This document shows positions 31,317-43,218 of a stretch of 64,000 nucleotides of DNA, piece by piece. Within the stretch, counting starts at the first letter, position 1. Each line of letters opens with the position of its first letter. The notes beneath the pieces were generated by a model, which was not told the origin of the DNA, made no database searches, and was given only the letters and a program-made list of their open reading frames with translations. Source of the DNA: Chondrus crispus (taxonomy: Eukaryota > Rhodophyta > Florideophyceae > Gigartinales > Gigartinaceae); the NCBI RefSeq assembly GCF_000350225.1, contig NW_005178701.1, positions 186,001 to 250,000 of the forward strand, given 5' to 3'. The position numbers were made by a program, and so were the translations under genes.

Positions 31317-32372
31317 TAGCCCCCCTCTTTGAGTAGAGCGTCCTCGCGAACGCTAATTCTGGCATCCAATGGATCGCCAGTGGTCACGTCTTCGCGCCAC
31401 GGACCTGAGCTTCGTACACGCGCACTTGCCCATGTCGACGCGCGCGACGTTGTCCCGCGCTTCCTTCGGCGTGTAATGAGCACGCCCCTGGCGCACGTGT
31501 TTCTTTGCTCACGACCGCGGCGGTTCACGCACGTTCCTATTGTCGCGTCCTGAGCGCGTCCCGGCGCACGCGCCTTGTCCTGCGCACGAGCACGCCTCTT
31601 ACGCGTGCGTACTTGCCCGGGTCGTGAGCGCGACGTAAGCCCATCCACCGGTCATCTTATTCGCGAGCGCGACGTTTCGCGCACTCTCCTTTCTTCGCGT
31701 TGGCGCGCGCGGTGCGACACCACGAGCCGGACGTTCGTCGCCACTGGCGCGCGCGGCGTCTCTGGGGACACGAGGGTGACAGATACGCGAACCGGCGCGG
31801 GGAGAGACTGGTCAGCCCGATCGGAGGGTAGGAGCTACTCGAGCTCTGGTGGGCTCCACGTGGACAGGTGTCCCGACCGGGGGCAAATGTCCCGGCACAG
31901 GGGCCGTGAGTCGGGGCAGTACGTATGTCCCATAAACTCCCCTTAATCCGGACCGTCCCCGCGAATTCTAATTCTGGCGGTCCGTGTACCGCCGGGGAAT
32001 TTCTCGATCCCCCGGCAGCCAGGACCGGAGGCGAAACGAAGAGGCGAAACGTAGATGGCGGGGGCGTATAGGGGGCCGCGTGTCTCTGGGGATGGGCCGG
32101 CGGTCGCCGGCCCGCGGCGACAACTCACGTTTCTTCTCGTGGAACCGCCATACTCCGGCGCCCACGCGGAGCGCACGACGCGTGAGGTACGCTGTAGCAA
32201 CCCGTCCCCCTTGCCACGGCCGGGACTCGGAGTTCGGAGGGCGGAACTTCGACCCGATCCCGTACTGTACCCCGACGCGAGCGAGATGCACGCACCGGTG
32301 TACTCCGTCGGAGGGGTTTCGTCCTCTCAGGGCGAGCTGTGACCCCGACCCCTGGACTCATGGGGTCGGAAC

Positions 32373-33764
32373 TTGTACGACGATGCGCTACTCTTTGAGC
32401 GAGCCCGTTTCATGGCGCCGGAGGGTTTGGGCGACGCGGAATTGATCCGTGCGTACGCGACGGCCACTGGGGAACTCCCTGGGGGTTTGAGCGTGGCAGC
32501 CGTCGGCTCTCGCGACTTCATGCACCGCCTGGTCGTGGAGCCGGCTTTGTTACGTCCGGAATTCAGACGGGTGAACACGGAGACCCGTTTGGCCTTCGTG
32601 GAATTAATTCGGCAACGTATACGCCGTACCCTCTGCAGCAGGCTCGTCCCTCGGGCTTGGAACCTGGACACCTGGGCGTATCGGGCGGATGGGCACCGAG
32701 GGCACGCTGCGAATCTGAAACGAATTTTCGATGATCTCCGTATCCGGGAGGAGGAACCCTCGGTGGCCATGATGGCCTGGGACCGACCTCTGTTGCCAGA
32801 GAACTTTGCTCGATCCCCAGATCGAAGGCGCGAACCCGCAATGCATACCAAGCTCAAGTTTGAGCGACGCATGCGCAATCGGACGGGGGTGTTCGTCGCA
32901 TACGAATGGGTGGAGGTAAAGACATTCGAGCGGACGGTGTTGAGCACGCAGTATCTTGAGATACCGGCGTGGTTTGCGCAGTATGAAGTCCCTGCGGACT
33001 TCATTGCAGAAATTCCCCCGTGCGTGGTGTACTTTGGACTGAGTCTCATGGAGGACCCTCAGTCCGCACGCTGGATGATCCTGGGTAGCACAGAAGCACA
33101 GCGACAGTTACAGGTCCTCCTGACTCTCCACGGGGACATCGACTGGTCGCGCGTTCCTTACGCCCAGGGCCATCATTTTGACAACCCCCGGAGCATGCAC
33201 TACTCCCCTGGGAGACAGCATGACGCGTTGCGCCCGGATCGTAGCAACTGGGTCCGGCTCGAGATCGGAACGCTCCGCCTGGACCAACCGGAATTTCTGA
33301 GGGGAGGGGAAGGGGTCGCCGCAGGTGGCGGCGGTGGGGGACGTTCTGGAGAAGCCCGGGTCGCGGAGCGAGAGGGCAAGGGTCGACGCGTCCGGCGTCG
33401 CGGAGTCGGTTTCGGGAAGGGTACTGAGGACCCCCGCCCGAGAGGGGTGGAGAGACGCGATACAGCAACGATGACGGACGCAGAACTGCGTAGGTGGTTG
33501 AATAACCCGCCGTGGCGAGCTCAGTTGTATCGTCTGCTCGCGGAGGAGGCGACGGGTACTCGCGAGGTCGCCGGGGAGACGTCCGAGGTGGCCGTGCGCG
33601 TGGCGTTCTCGTCGCCGGTAGGGGACGCGGAGGCCACGATGACCTGGACGGCGCCCGCCTCGGTGGGGCCCGGGCCTGCGCAGGGGCGTTCCGCAGAACC
33701 GCCGCAGGTTGAGGAGGTGGAGGCGGTTCGCGAGGAAGACCTCTGTAGTGCAATACGCACCTGA
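32373..33764 (+). CDS. Antisense gene of a Y element (aORF copy 1), C-terminus cut
   Basis: A plus-strand frame of 463 codons inside a minus-strand element. The first codon given is TTG; homology with copy 2 extends slightly upstream (a WGR motif), so the true start is uncertain. Motifs shared with the other two copies are ELPGGLS, LDTWAYR, MMAWDRPLLPENF, KFERRMRN, FVAYEWVEV, IPAWFAQYEV and LMEDPQSARW. The tail is Gly/Arg-rich and ends with MTDAELRRWL..LLAEEATG. The last eight codons and the stop lie in the X LTR inserted at 33744, so the natural C-terminus is lost. About 70 residues after LMEDPQSARW, present in copy 2, are deleted here. No known domain, signal peptide or membrane segment. 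Confidence 0.72.
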   Translation: MYDDALLFERARFMAPEGLGDAELIRAYATATGELPGGLSVAAVGSRDFMHRLVVEPALLRPEFRRVNTETRLAFVELIRQRIRRTLCSRLVPRAWNLDTWAYRADGHRGHAANLKRIFDDLRIREEEPSVAMMAWDRPLLPENFARSPDRRREPAMHTKLKFERRMRNRTGVFVAYEWVEVKTFERTVLSTQYLEIPAWFAQYEVPADFIAEIPPCVVYFGLSLMEDPQSARWMILGSTEAQRQLQVLLTLHGDIDWSRVPYAQGHHFDNPRSMHYSPGRQHDALRPDRSNWVRLEIGTLRLDQPEFLRGGEGVAAGGGGGGRSGEARVAEREGKGRRVRRRGVGFGKGTEDPRPRGVERRDTATMTDAELRRWLNNPPWRAQLYRLLAEEATGTREVAGETSEVAVRVAFSSPVGDAEATMTWTAPASVGPGPAQGRSAEPPQVEEVEAVREEDLCSAIRT

Positions 33765-34787
33765 AAAGGGGGGTGAAAAGAAAGGAAAATATTTGGATAT
33801 GAAAAGTAGTCCGGGTTGTGGGACACACGTGTGAATAATTGCACAGTTTTAATTTTTAATTATTTTATTTTATTTAGTTAATTAGTTGGCATTAATTTTG
33901 CTGACACTGGATTAGATCTAGGATCTAGCGCCGCGAGCTACTGTAGTGACTCCGGCGGGGCGATATATACCTAGCCCTCTGACCACCAAGTCAGTAAAGG
34001 TAACCCGAGTTGCCAGAGTTGAATATCGCCTTGGTCGAAGTCCGTCTTTCCCAAGACGCTCCTGTTTATCACAGATTACGTTATCCTTTGCGCTCGGGGG
34101 TTCCCTTTCCTTTTCCTTTATTTCACCTATCCTTTTCTATTTCTATCTCTATTTCTATTCCCTTATCTTGTGTTGGTGCCATCGGCTTTGGTTGCGACCG
34201 GACCGGTGTAGGTGTCTTGGCCATCGGGCGACACGTGGGTGTAGCGCTGCTACTTGTTTACGACCACCGACGGAGGCTGTTGCAACGACGTCTCCCTCGA
34301 AGGTCCTGTTGTGTATACAGGACAGTGTTGGTTCCATCGGATACAGGTTGCGACCGTTCCGGTGTCGGTACTTTGCCATCGGGCAGTACGGAGGTGTAGC
34401 GCTGCTACGTGTTTGCTAATTCCCGTCGGGCTGCGTTGCGACGCCCCCTTCGAAGACCTTATCAAGGGTATAAGGTGTAACAGGCGCTCCGCGAGCATTG
34501 GCTTTACGACCCATCGTGCACGGCTTCCTAATTACCGCCCCGAACTCGCCGAGCAGCTGCCTGTACAAGACTCTACCACCATTCGTCCGGGGGCGGGCCT
34601 CTTCCTTAGGCCCCCCCTATCAGGGACTTGAGCTACTGTGGGCCGAAACCCCACTTAAAGGGAAAGGGAGAATTGGACACTCCGTAGGGCAGTGCTGTCG
34701 GCAACTCTTGTTGGTTGTTGGTTCTTGGTTGTGTTGTCGCTGGACCGTTGGACCCTGGTTCCGGCCTGACAGGCACATTGCACTACA
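33744..34787 (+). mobile_element. Lineage X 5' LTR (1,044 bp)
   Basis: It starts TGTAGTGCAATACGC and ends CACATTGCACTACA, followed by the primer-binding site and gag. Homologous LTRs lie at 51273-52315 (-), 54819-55749 (+) and 59899-61018 (-). An AT-rich block precedes a TATA-like ATATATA (33963-33969), the likely promoter. Downstream a unit of about 156 bp beginning TTGCGACCG is repeated twice (34192 and 34348). It interrupts the antisense gene of the Y element to its left. Confidence 0.85.
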
Positions 34788-34791
34788 TAAG

Positions 34792-34809
34792 TGGTCTCCC
34801 GACCTAGAA
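34792..34809 (+). promoter_or_regulatory. Primer-binding site, lineage X
   Basis: TGGTCTCCCGACCTAGAA begins four bases after the LTR. The first 18 bases equal those after the Z LTR at 24175, so two lineages with unrelated LTRs use the same tRNA primer. A partial repeat of GACCTAGAATCTG follows about 30 bp later. Confidence 0.7.
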
Positions 34810-34907
34810 TCTGCAAACTAGGAAGCCCGACCTAGAATCTGGAACTGGACACGGAATTCGGAAATAGGTAAATTAGTTCGATAGGTCTCGTTTATTAAGA
34901 GCGGACC

Positions 34908-36568
34908 ATGGCATCAAGCCAACCCAAGGACGTCGGTCCTGGGGTCAGAAGGGCTGGATCAGCTCAAGAGTCGAGGATTCCGCGAGGACCTCGTACACGA
35001 AGCCAAGGAAATTCGGCTACTGATCCAGTTGCAGAAGTGTCCCCTTCGGGGACAGCCGTTGAGAAAAATGGCCTGGAAGAGAAGTTCGAAAAATTCAGCG
35101 AGGAGATTCGTCAGGAGATGATGAACAAGCTCGACGAACTTCTGGGCATTTTTCAGAAGCAACAGGAGTTGCTAAAATCTGAGTTCCACGCTGCGCTTGA
35201 AGAGCTGACAGCCCGTGTGGTTCTCGTTGAGAATTTAGGTACCGATGCGTCCCCGGGCCGAGATCCGGAAGTGCTGAATTCGCTAAAGCTCGCCGTGATA
35301 GAAGCGCGGCGAGACGCGAATCAGGCCCTGGAAACGCTGGCCAAGACAAGGGAAAGCATCGACGACCGGTTCTACCTCGCTTCGCGGCGACTCAAGGACC
35401 TTGAGCAAGCTGCGGGCCGGGCCGAACCAAGTTTGAACGCGGGATCGCTCTCCGACGGGGAAGAAATCGAAAGTCCAACGAAGAAGGACAAGTCAGTCGG
35501 GACCCGGGATTCCAAGTGGAAGAACCCCAAGTCGGCCAAAGGCCGAAAGAAGAAGAAAAGTCACTGTAGTGACGACCGCGAAAATTGCGACTCAAATTCG
35601 GAGTCGAATGTTTCAGAAGAAAATGGTGACGACGGCTCGTCGAACCATTCAAGAAATTCCGACCGAAGATCGACAGACGGAAATGGAATTTCGTCAAATA
35701 AGAAGAGCTCCAAACGAGGCGGAGCCACTTCGTCCGCCTCGCGCAGAGATCAAGAAGCGGAGCCAGAAGACATCGCGACGGGGCGCGGACCGCCATGGGA
35801 GGAGTTGGAGGAATTAAATCCGACCAACCACCTCTTCAAGAAGTTGCTTTCGTACAGGACGTACCGCCTGCGGAACCCGCAGACACGTTTGTCGGGCAAG
35901 CGGCGGACCGCCGTGCGAAAGATCCGAAGAGACATACCACCAAAGGTGAAGAGAGACAATACGTTCACAGGAGACGATGGCGTAATGGTTCTAGACTTTT
36001 TAGCTAAGATAGTCCAAGAGTTCGACACCCAGGAGATGGACGAAGGCCAAGCGATCCGCTTGCTACCGGAGTTCCTCAGCGGAATTGCCCTGAGACAGTA
36101 CACTTCGGTGTCACAAACGGCTGGGTCCCACCATGGGAAAATATCCGTCTGGCCGGAGGCCGTACAGTGGCTATTGCGAAGCTTCGCCACCGATGAGGCA
36201 ATCCGCCAAGCCGTACTCGCTTTACGGGAAGTACAGCAGCTACCGTCTGAAGACGAGATGGAATTTTATATCCGTCTGACGGACGCGAGCAATCGATGTG
36301 GAAACGTATATTCGATGGAAGAACAAATGACGATGTTTATTGAAGGACTCGATTCGAGTATCAAGCCGATGGTATCGCAATTTCGACAAGACAATCGGGA
36401 CGTTTCGTTTTTGAGACTAGTTAATTACGCGAAGGCGCATGGCTCGGAGAGCCGCGCCAAGGAGAGGAAGACTAGGAGAGTCACCATCCAAGCGCCAGCG
36501 ACACTAAGGACGGGAGAGAAGCAGAAGCCTTCGCACCCCACGCGAAAAACCCGCGGCGCGGTCGACTT
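34908..36568 (+). CDS. gag: Ty3/gypsy Gag, lineage X, 3' end cut by insertion
   Basis: From ATG 34908 the frame is open for about 554 codons until a Z LTR interrupts it at 36569. The N-terminal third is charged with a coiled coil (LDELLGIFQKQQELLKSEF, ALEELTARVVLVENL). Then follow a Lys/Ser/Asp-rich disordered stretch and the Gag core from about residue 300 (LFKKLLSYRTYRLRNPQ, DGVMVLDFLAKIVQEFDTQE, VWPEAVQWLLRSFATDEAIR, MTMFIEGLDSSIKPMVSQF). It is nearly identical to the minus-strand copy at 57493-59778, but has CGA (35935) and AAA where that copy has TGA and TAA stops. The zinc knuckle and pol are missing. Confidence 0.88.
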
Positions 36569-37266
36569 TGTAGCATAAACACCCCCAGACGACTGGAGGT
36601 GTATGCACAGTTCGACTTGTAGACCCCGGATCGGAGAAGGGGTGAAGCGGGCCACCCAGCTACGGAACCGGGCTCGGGCCTGGGCAGCGGTGGTAGAGCG
36701 GGAGCGAGCCGGGACACGCGCACGCACGAGCGGATCGACGCCTCGACGCCCCGGAGCAGCACTGGGTGACGTACCAGTGCTGACGAGTGGAGGCGGTTCC
36801 GTGCTCGCTCGCGTGCTGCGCGTCCACTCCGGCTCGGCTCCGACTAAACGCGCGTGAAGAGCGAAGGCGACGTTTAGAATAAGCTGGGTGGACTGACCTT
36901 GGCGGTCGGTTGAGGACAAGCCCGTGCTTGTCCCCCTCCACCGCCGTCGTTCCGCTCCATATTTAATATACAAAACAATCTATCATAACACTACAGTACC
37001 GAGGTACTGTAGTGGGCTACTGTAGTAAAGGTCGGCCTGCACTGTAATACTATCAGCTATGTCGAGGCTGACAGTACACGTATTACCCGTGGTGCGCGCG
37101 CGCTTCGTTCGCGCGTGGTACACGTGTACACGTGTATGCGCGTGTCCCTTGTCCCGTGGTGGACACGTGGACACGTGCGGTTGTACTGTAGAGCGTCAAG
37201 CTCTACAGTAGGGGATCCTGTTGTTGATCTAATCTAACAAAAAGCCCCAGGGGCGGTTATACTACA
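36569..37266 (-). mobile_element. Lineage Z 3' LTR (698 bp)
   Basis: On the minus strand it reads TGTAGTATAACCGCC to GTTTATGCTACA and is preceded by a purine tract (GTGGGGGGGCCG). It is the uninterrupted counterpart of 19700-21622. It holds several perfect hairpins: CACTACAGTACC/GGTACTGTAGTG, GGACAAGC/GCTTGTCC and ACTGTAGAGC/GCTCTACAGT. It sits in the Gag gene of the X element. Confidence 0.82.
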
Positions 37267-37950
37267 CGGCCCCCCCACAAGTGTGAACGTCCGCGTTCAC
37301 ATGTGCTTGTAGGGCGACTCGTGCTTTCTTCCCAGACTCGATCCTCGTCTCCCTATCGCCCCCCGCCTCCGTTCGTTCCTCACTTCCTCGCGCGTCGTGC
37401 ACCTTGTTCCTTACGTCCCCGTTCCGATCATCATCTGAGACAGCTTGTCGAGCGTCTCCCGTTACGAACTTCTGCATTCTCGTTTCTTGCCCCACCTGCT
37501 TCGTGCGAGGGGGGCGGACGCATCCGTCTTGACGCGCGCTCGGGTGTTCGGGTTGCTTACCCACTTGCTCGTGTACCGAGCGCAGCAACGTCGCCCGCCG
37601 TACGCAGGTTCACAGTAGCCCTGAAGATCCAGGTGCCGTATCATACAGGGCGATCGCGGTCCTCAGACAGGCATGCGGGCACGAGCGGGCGTTGGTCTTC
37701 GTCGGTTTTACCGCGCCCTCTTCTTGAGAAGTGCGCAGCTATACGGGTTCTTCTTTTCCCCCATTGTTTTCTTTGTATCTACCCTCGGGCGATCTTCTCG
37801 GTCAACTGTACAGGGTTGATCTTGGTCCTGGTCGGCCGTCCGGGTCTCTGGTCCATCGGAACAAATTAGTGAGGTCATTTCGAGCGAGTCCCTCTCTTGG
37901 GCAGGGGCTGTACTGACGGCCCGGAGGTGGTACCATGCAGAGCGCGGGTG
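37267..37950 (-). mobile_element. Internal remnant of a minus-strand lineage Z element
   Basis: The first 100-200 bp match 21623 onward beside the other minus-strand Z LTR; further right the similarity fades. No gene is recognised. The right border with the Y element is somewhere before 38000, where Gag-like sequence of the plus strand appears. Confidence 0.45.
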
Positions 37951-37951
37951 T

Positions 37952-38389
37952 ATGAGCGTGCTTCGGTCCTCGTCTGGAGGATGCCGATCTCGCCCGCAAT
38001 GTGTCGTCAGGGTCTTGTCCGTCCCCACGCCGAGCCCCCACGGGCCGGCCTTCGGGCGGCCCTCCCGGAACATCCAGAAGGACCTACGGCGACCCCCGTC
38101 CCCGCAGATCATCTGCTTCGCCTGTTACAAGGTCGGGGACCGTATAGCCCCTGACTGTGACTTGAAGGTGAAGGATGTCTCCCTCGTACCTCATCAGTAC
38201 GAGAAGCTGAGCACGGCACAGAAAGGCCGGGTCCCGTCGGACGCGTACCTCCGCGCCGTTGCCCTCCTCAGTTATGAGGCCAACCGGGTAATTAATCCCG
38301 CTACCGCGGCCGCCCCGCCGCCGCATCTAGGCACGGGGACGAAGTCTGCCCCGCCCCCTGACGGCGTTCGACAACCTCCAAAAAACTAG
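37952..38389 (+). CDS. gag: Ty3/gypsy Gag C-terminus with damaged zinc knuckle, lineage Y
   Basis: The open frame ends at TAG 38387-38389. From about 38000 it resembles the Gag tail of the X element: a GPAFGRPSRN stretch, the zinc knuckle region ICFACYKVGDRIAPDC (38111 onward), then QYEKLSTAQKGRVPSDAYLR. In the knuckle the usual GH before the last Cys reads GDR, so the zinc-binding His is lost in this copy. The N-terminal and core parts of Gag are missing. The stop overlaps a -1 frameshift signal leading into Pol. Confidence 0.75.
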   Translation: MSVLRSSSGGCRSRPQCVVRVLSVPTPSPHGPAFGRPSRNIQKDLRRPPSPQIICFACYKVGDRIAPDCDLKVKDVSLVPHQYEKLSTAQKGRVPSDAYLRAVALLSYEANRVINPATAAAPPPHLGTGTKSAPPPDGVRQPPKN

Positions 38390-38426
38390 GAGAACCTCAG
38401 CCCGCAGCAGCTGAGGTAAACCCGGG
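38380..38426 (+). promoter_or_regulatory. Programmed -1 ribosomal frameshift signal at the gag-pol junction
   Basis: The Gag frame reads CCA-AAA-AAC-TAG. A_AAA_AAC at 38380-38386 is a classic slippery heptamer in the correct phase, one codon before the stop. After an 8-nt spacer comes a 7-bp stem, CCTCAGC (38395-38401) with GCTGAGG (38410-38416), loop of eight. CCG in the loop can pair with CGG at 38423-38425, so a pseudoknot is possible. Slipping back one base joins Gag to the Pol frame without a stop (KKLGEPQPAAAEVNPGS). Confidence 0.78.
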
Positions 38427-41400
38427 CTCCGCCCCAGATCAGTCGCCCAAGCTGGCGGACGAAGACTCACCTCCAAAGGTGGAGAAGCGGTTCCGAATTC
38501 TCGGCCGCAACCATACTGGTACTAGCCAGGATAACCCCGATCCCGAGGGACTCGGTACTCTACGCCGACCATGGCGGAGGAAAATCCCAGTGCTCGCCCC
38601 GAGTGTTCCGACCTCCGAGACAGTAATGACCCTGTCTCGGAGAAATTACAAGGTCTACGCTGACCTTGGACTAACTCCAGCTATATTGCTGCGGCACCTC
38701 ACCATCCTCGACACGGGAGCGGGATCTAATTTTGTCAGTGCTGACACGTTACCCACAGGATGGGAGTCTCTCCTCATCCCGGGCGAAGTCCCGACAATTG
38801 CAGACGCAAATGGACGGCCCTTGCGTACCAGCGGTCAAATACCACTGGTGGTGCGGTTAGGAGACCGCACCATGAAGTGCACATTCATCGTCTGTGAGCG
38901 ATTGGCCGCCCCCGTTATTCTGGGTTGCGAATTTAACGACCGATTTGTCGAAGCCATCTACCCCCGACGCAAGCTCGTGGAGTTGGACGACAGTACGAAG
39001 GTACCCATCGTTCGGAAACCGGCTCGTCGTGCCGCGGACCACCCCCCGCTCCTCTCGGAGCAGGAGTATTCCCCCACAGTAGGGCGTACTTCCCCCAAGC
39101 TTAAGGTCGCCCGTGCAGTGGAGATCCCAGCCGGGACCCAAACGTGGGTTTACGTCACCAACGGAAGAAGTGGACTCTCGGTCGTAGAGCCGAACCCGCA
39201 ATTATATGCAAAGCACGGAGTCTCCATCTCCAACGGTGTGGTTCACCTCTCCCCGTTGCAGGAGTTTCGGGTCCTGGTGGCCAACTTCTCAGCGGCCACC
39301 AAGAGATTATCGAAGAACCAAGTAGTGGGTTGCGTATCCCCCCATCCTCGCGCGATGATCAGCACGGCGATGCCGTTAGACGCAGTTCTAGCTGCGGAAT
39401 TTCACGAGGGGGGCCCGCCGGTACAGAACGACGACTCCCCTCGGCCAACCTCCTCAACCCCGGAGTCGGACTCCCATCCCATGGATGTCGTCCCCCTCGA
39501 CCACCTGCCGCCGCACCAGCGTAGGCAGGTCAGCACCATGCTCACGCCCTACGCCGGCATGTGGAACGGGACTCTGGGCGAGGTTCGCGCGACAAACCAC
39601 CGCATCGAGCTCACCCCCGGCGCTGGGCCGTTCCGTTGCCAACCGTATCGGACAGGACCACGCGCCCGAAAGGCGGAACAAGCCTCGGTTTACGAGATGT
39701 TGGCTAACGGGGTGATCACCCGATCGAAATCCGAATGGGCGTCGCCCGTCGTCCTCACACCCAGGCAGGATGGAAGCCTCCGCTTTTGTGTCGACTACCG
39801 TCGTTTAAACGCTCTCACCGTGCGAGACACGTACCCCATTCCTCGCATGGACGAGTGTCTCGACTCCGTCGGGGAGGCCAAGGTGTTCACCACCTTGGAT
39901 TGTAACTCCGGCTACTGGCAAATCCCAGTAGCCAAGGAGGATAGAGCAAAAACGACGTTTACGTGTCATGCTGGGACGTATCAGTTCAACCGAATGCCCT
40001 TCGGCCTGATGAACGCCCCGGCTACATTTCAAAGAATGTTGGATATTCTCCTCTCCGGCTACAGATGGAAGAGTTGCTTGATTTACTTGGACGACATAAT
40101 TATTTTCTCCAAGGATCACGACTCCCATCTCAAGGATGTGGAGGTTATACTCCAAGCCCTACAACAGGAGGGTTTATCACTTAAGCTCAAAAAGTGTAAG
40201 TTTTTTCAAGACTCTGTGGAGTATTTGGGACATATCATTCGACCGGGGGAACTGCACGTTCACCCGAAGAATGTCAAAGCGCTCTCCGAAGCGACCACCC
40301 CACGGACCCAAACGGAGCTCCGCTCCTTTTTGGGGATGTGTAATGTATACCGACGATTTGTCGACCACTTCGCTAACATAGCGGCGCCTCTGACGGCTAT
40401 GCTCCGCAAGTGAGAACCAGATCTCCTTCCCACCTTTGCGGAGGTCCAAACTACGGCCTTCAACACGTTGAAGGAGTGTCTAATATCCCCCCCGGTGTTG
40501 AAGCTTCCTCGCCTCGGGTTACCCTATTCGCTCGATACCGATGCGTCAGACGCTCAACTGGGTTGTACCTTGCTACAAACCCATGAGGATGGGCACCGAT
40601 ACCCGGTTGAGTATTGGTCCTGCACGCTATCTACAGCGGAACGCAATTACTCGACGACCGAGAAAGAATGCCTCGCCATCGTATGGGCGATTCAAACGCT
40701 GCGGCCCTACCTGGAACGCGAGCGGTCTACGGTCAACACCGATCACCATTCTCTCAGGTGGCTCATGAACCTCGTCGATGCGAGTGGTCGACTTGCCCGG
40801 TGGCGATTGCACCTTGCCGAATATGACTTCGACGTTACCTACGTGAAGGGAATCAAGAATCGCCTTGCCGACGCTTTAAGTCGTATACCCTCCACGGGGG
40901 GTAGTACCGTCCCGGTGGACGAGGAGATACCTTGTTACTCAGCTTTGGACCATGAGGACGATCCTCTGTTCACAGAGGAAAATGATGACGACCCTGAGGT
41001 CGACGTGACATCTGGCTGTTATGCCTTGGAACCCCCGGCATCAAAGGCCGCGCTGACGCATGACGATTTTTCGCAGGAACAACTCTCAGATCCCTTGTGT
41101 AAGGAGGTGGCTTCCCGTCTTGCGAAGGGGGAGGGTTCCGCCCAACTCCGTTTGTCACGGTTCTTCATCAACACAGAAGGTTTAATCTGTCGGAAAGCCC
41201 ACCTGGATGGTGTCGAACAAATTGTTGTCCCAACAACCCTCCGTGACAGAGTGTTGTATTTATCGCATTATCCCGCCATCTCAGGTCACCCTGGAGGTCG
41301 GCGTTCAATCTACACGCTCCGGCAGCGGTATTACTGGCCAAGCATGTCGGTCGATGCCTATTCCACAGTCCGGATGTGTCCCGACTGCGCCAAGGCCCGC

Positions 41401-43059
41401 ATCAAAATGCGTAAACACAACTCAGAATTGAAGACGTTCCCTCCATCAGGCCCGCTGGAGTACATCGCAATTGATATCCTTGGAGAACTGCCCCGAACCC
41501 CAAGAGGACATCGTTACCTCTTGGTGATGACGGACCGTTACTCCAAGTTAACCCGAACCGTACCCTTACGGAAAATCACCGCCGAGACAGTAGCTCAGGC
41601 GTTCATTTCACACTGGGTCTTCGTTTACGGAGCCCCAGTGAAGCTCCTCTCCGACAACGGGAGTCAATTCACTTCGAGGTTCTTCCTCGCAGTGTGCAAA
41701 ATCCTCTCCATTGAGAGTGTGTTCACAACCGCATATCACCCCCAGACTAATGGGTAGGTGGAAAGATTCAACAGAACGTTGGTCTCAACTCTACGGCACT
41801 ATCTGGCCGATAACCAACGTGACTGGGACCAGTACACGGATGCCCTCACCTATGGCTACAACTGCACGGTCAACCGCATGATCGGCATGAGGCCATTTGA
41901 GCTGGTGCTATCCTGGACGCCGAGTCCGTTGTCCCTACAGCAAACTCCGACGTTGGCCCCCTCCGCCTCAAGGGCGCATTTCAAGTTCCGCTTCCTCGCG
42001 TGGTTGCGCGGCCTCGTGGCCACAGCTGACAAGAACCTACGCGCCGGGCAGCTACGCTACAAGGATGATTTTGATAAGCGGATTCGACTCCCGACGCCGG
42101 AATATCAAGTAGGGGACCAAGTACTCGTTAATCGAGAAGCAGCCCTACGCTCAGAGGAACGGACCGACAAGGATCGGGTAAACAACAAACTCGCGCCGCG
42201 CACCGAGGGACCGTTTCCAGTCGTGAAGGTGGATGACCACACAGTCACGGTCATTCGAGGAACAGGACTGAAGGACCGGATCTCTCGAGATAGAATCGTC
42301 AAGTCTCCGCCCCTCCGTAACGCGGCGGAGGACACCACGCCCGCATTGGCGAACGAACGCGATGATGAGGATGACCCCGTGGAACCAGTGATGGACCAAC
42401 TGCGAGCTGACATCAACCTGGATGACGACGCCCCCTCACCGGCACCCTCGGACAGGCGCACGCTCGGATTAATGGATGCGTTGGCCAGCGGACGGCCACA
42501 GCGAGTCATATCGCAGCTCACCCCCCAGCCCCCTACCTCAACTAGGGAACGTCCTACCAGGGGGGTTGTTACTACCGCGGCGACAGAAAGATCGTTAGCT
42601 ACCCGCAGGGACTCGTCCTTGCCTGGGAATGCGCAAACACCCTCTCGAGCCGCCACCCCCAATGACACGTGTCGCGCCGTCCGGAACAACCGCACTCTGC
42701 CGAGAAGTACCTCGGAAATTTTACGCCCTGTGGCGGCGGGTCCTCCCTCGCAGGAGACTCCGGGCCCGTTCGGAACCCCTCCTACGGGAATTACCATCCA
42801 ACAGGCCATCGCTGAGGCCATGCCGTCCATCGCCGCGAAGTGTACGTTCAAGCTCAACTGCACCAACCCGTCGAGCAAAGCTGTCAACCCCCCGCAACAA
42901 TCACCCCCACCGGCGGCGACCTCGCCTTCCCCGACCACTACGGGAGTCCTGCCTACGGAGTACGTCGTGGATTCGCTCTCCGGGCACGCCCCAGGGAGTG
43001 ACGGCGTTCCCCTATTTCGCGTCCATTGGTACGGCTACTCCACGGACAACGACACTTAG
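38390..43059 (+). pseudogene. pol: Ty3/gypsy chromovirus Pol, lineage Y, near-complete with point stops
   Basis: One reading frame covers all Pol domains. Protease: LDTGAGSNF at 38707-38733. RT: EWASPVVLTPRQDGSLRFC, LDCNSGYWQIPV, MPFGLMNAPATFQ and YLDD at 40084-40095. RNase H: DTDASDAQLGC, TEKECLAIVWAI, NTDHHSLRWL. Integrase: zinc motif (LSHYPAISGHPGG, CPDCAKA), catalytic Asp 41473 and Asp 41653, Glu 41761. After a proline-rich linker comes a chromodomain (LFRVHWYGYSTDNDT, EPTHHVDYNTVVRY). In-frame stops: TGA 40411, TAG 41755 (where conserved TNGQVERFNR predicts Gln), TAG 43057 (where Trp is expected) and TGA soon after in the chromodomain tail. No frameshift is seen, so this copy is young but inactive. 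Confidence 0.9.
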
Positions 43060-43218
43060 GAGCCTACTCACCACGTGGATTACAACACGGTGGTGCGCTA
43101 CTGACGTCGCAAACACTTACGGCTCCCCAGACGTTCGCTGTGGGATCGCCCTGACAGCGTGGGTATGCAACACTGACGACTGTTGTCCCCGCTGACGGGC
43201 GCATTAACGCCCTCGACG

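Noticed and set aside
30690..33764. LTR at 30690 as the 5' LTR of a plus-strand element with the 32373 gene as its Gag.
   Set aside because: No primer-binding site follows, whereas a purine tract precedes the LTR on the minus strand. The homologous genes at 43787 and 52863 lie antisense to clear pol genes and next to 3' LTRs.
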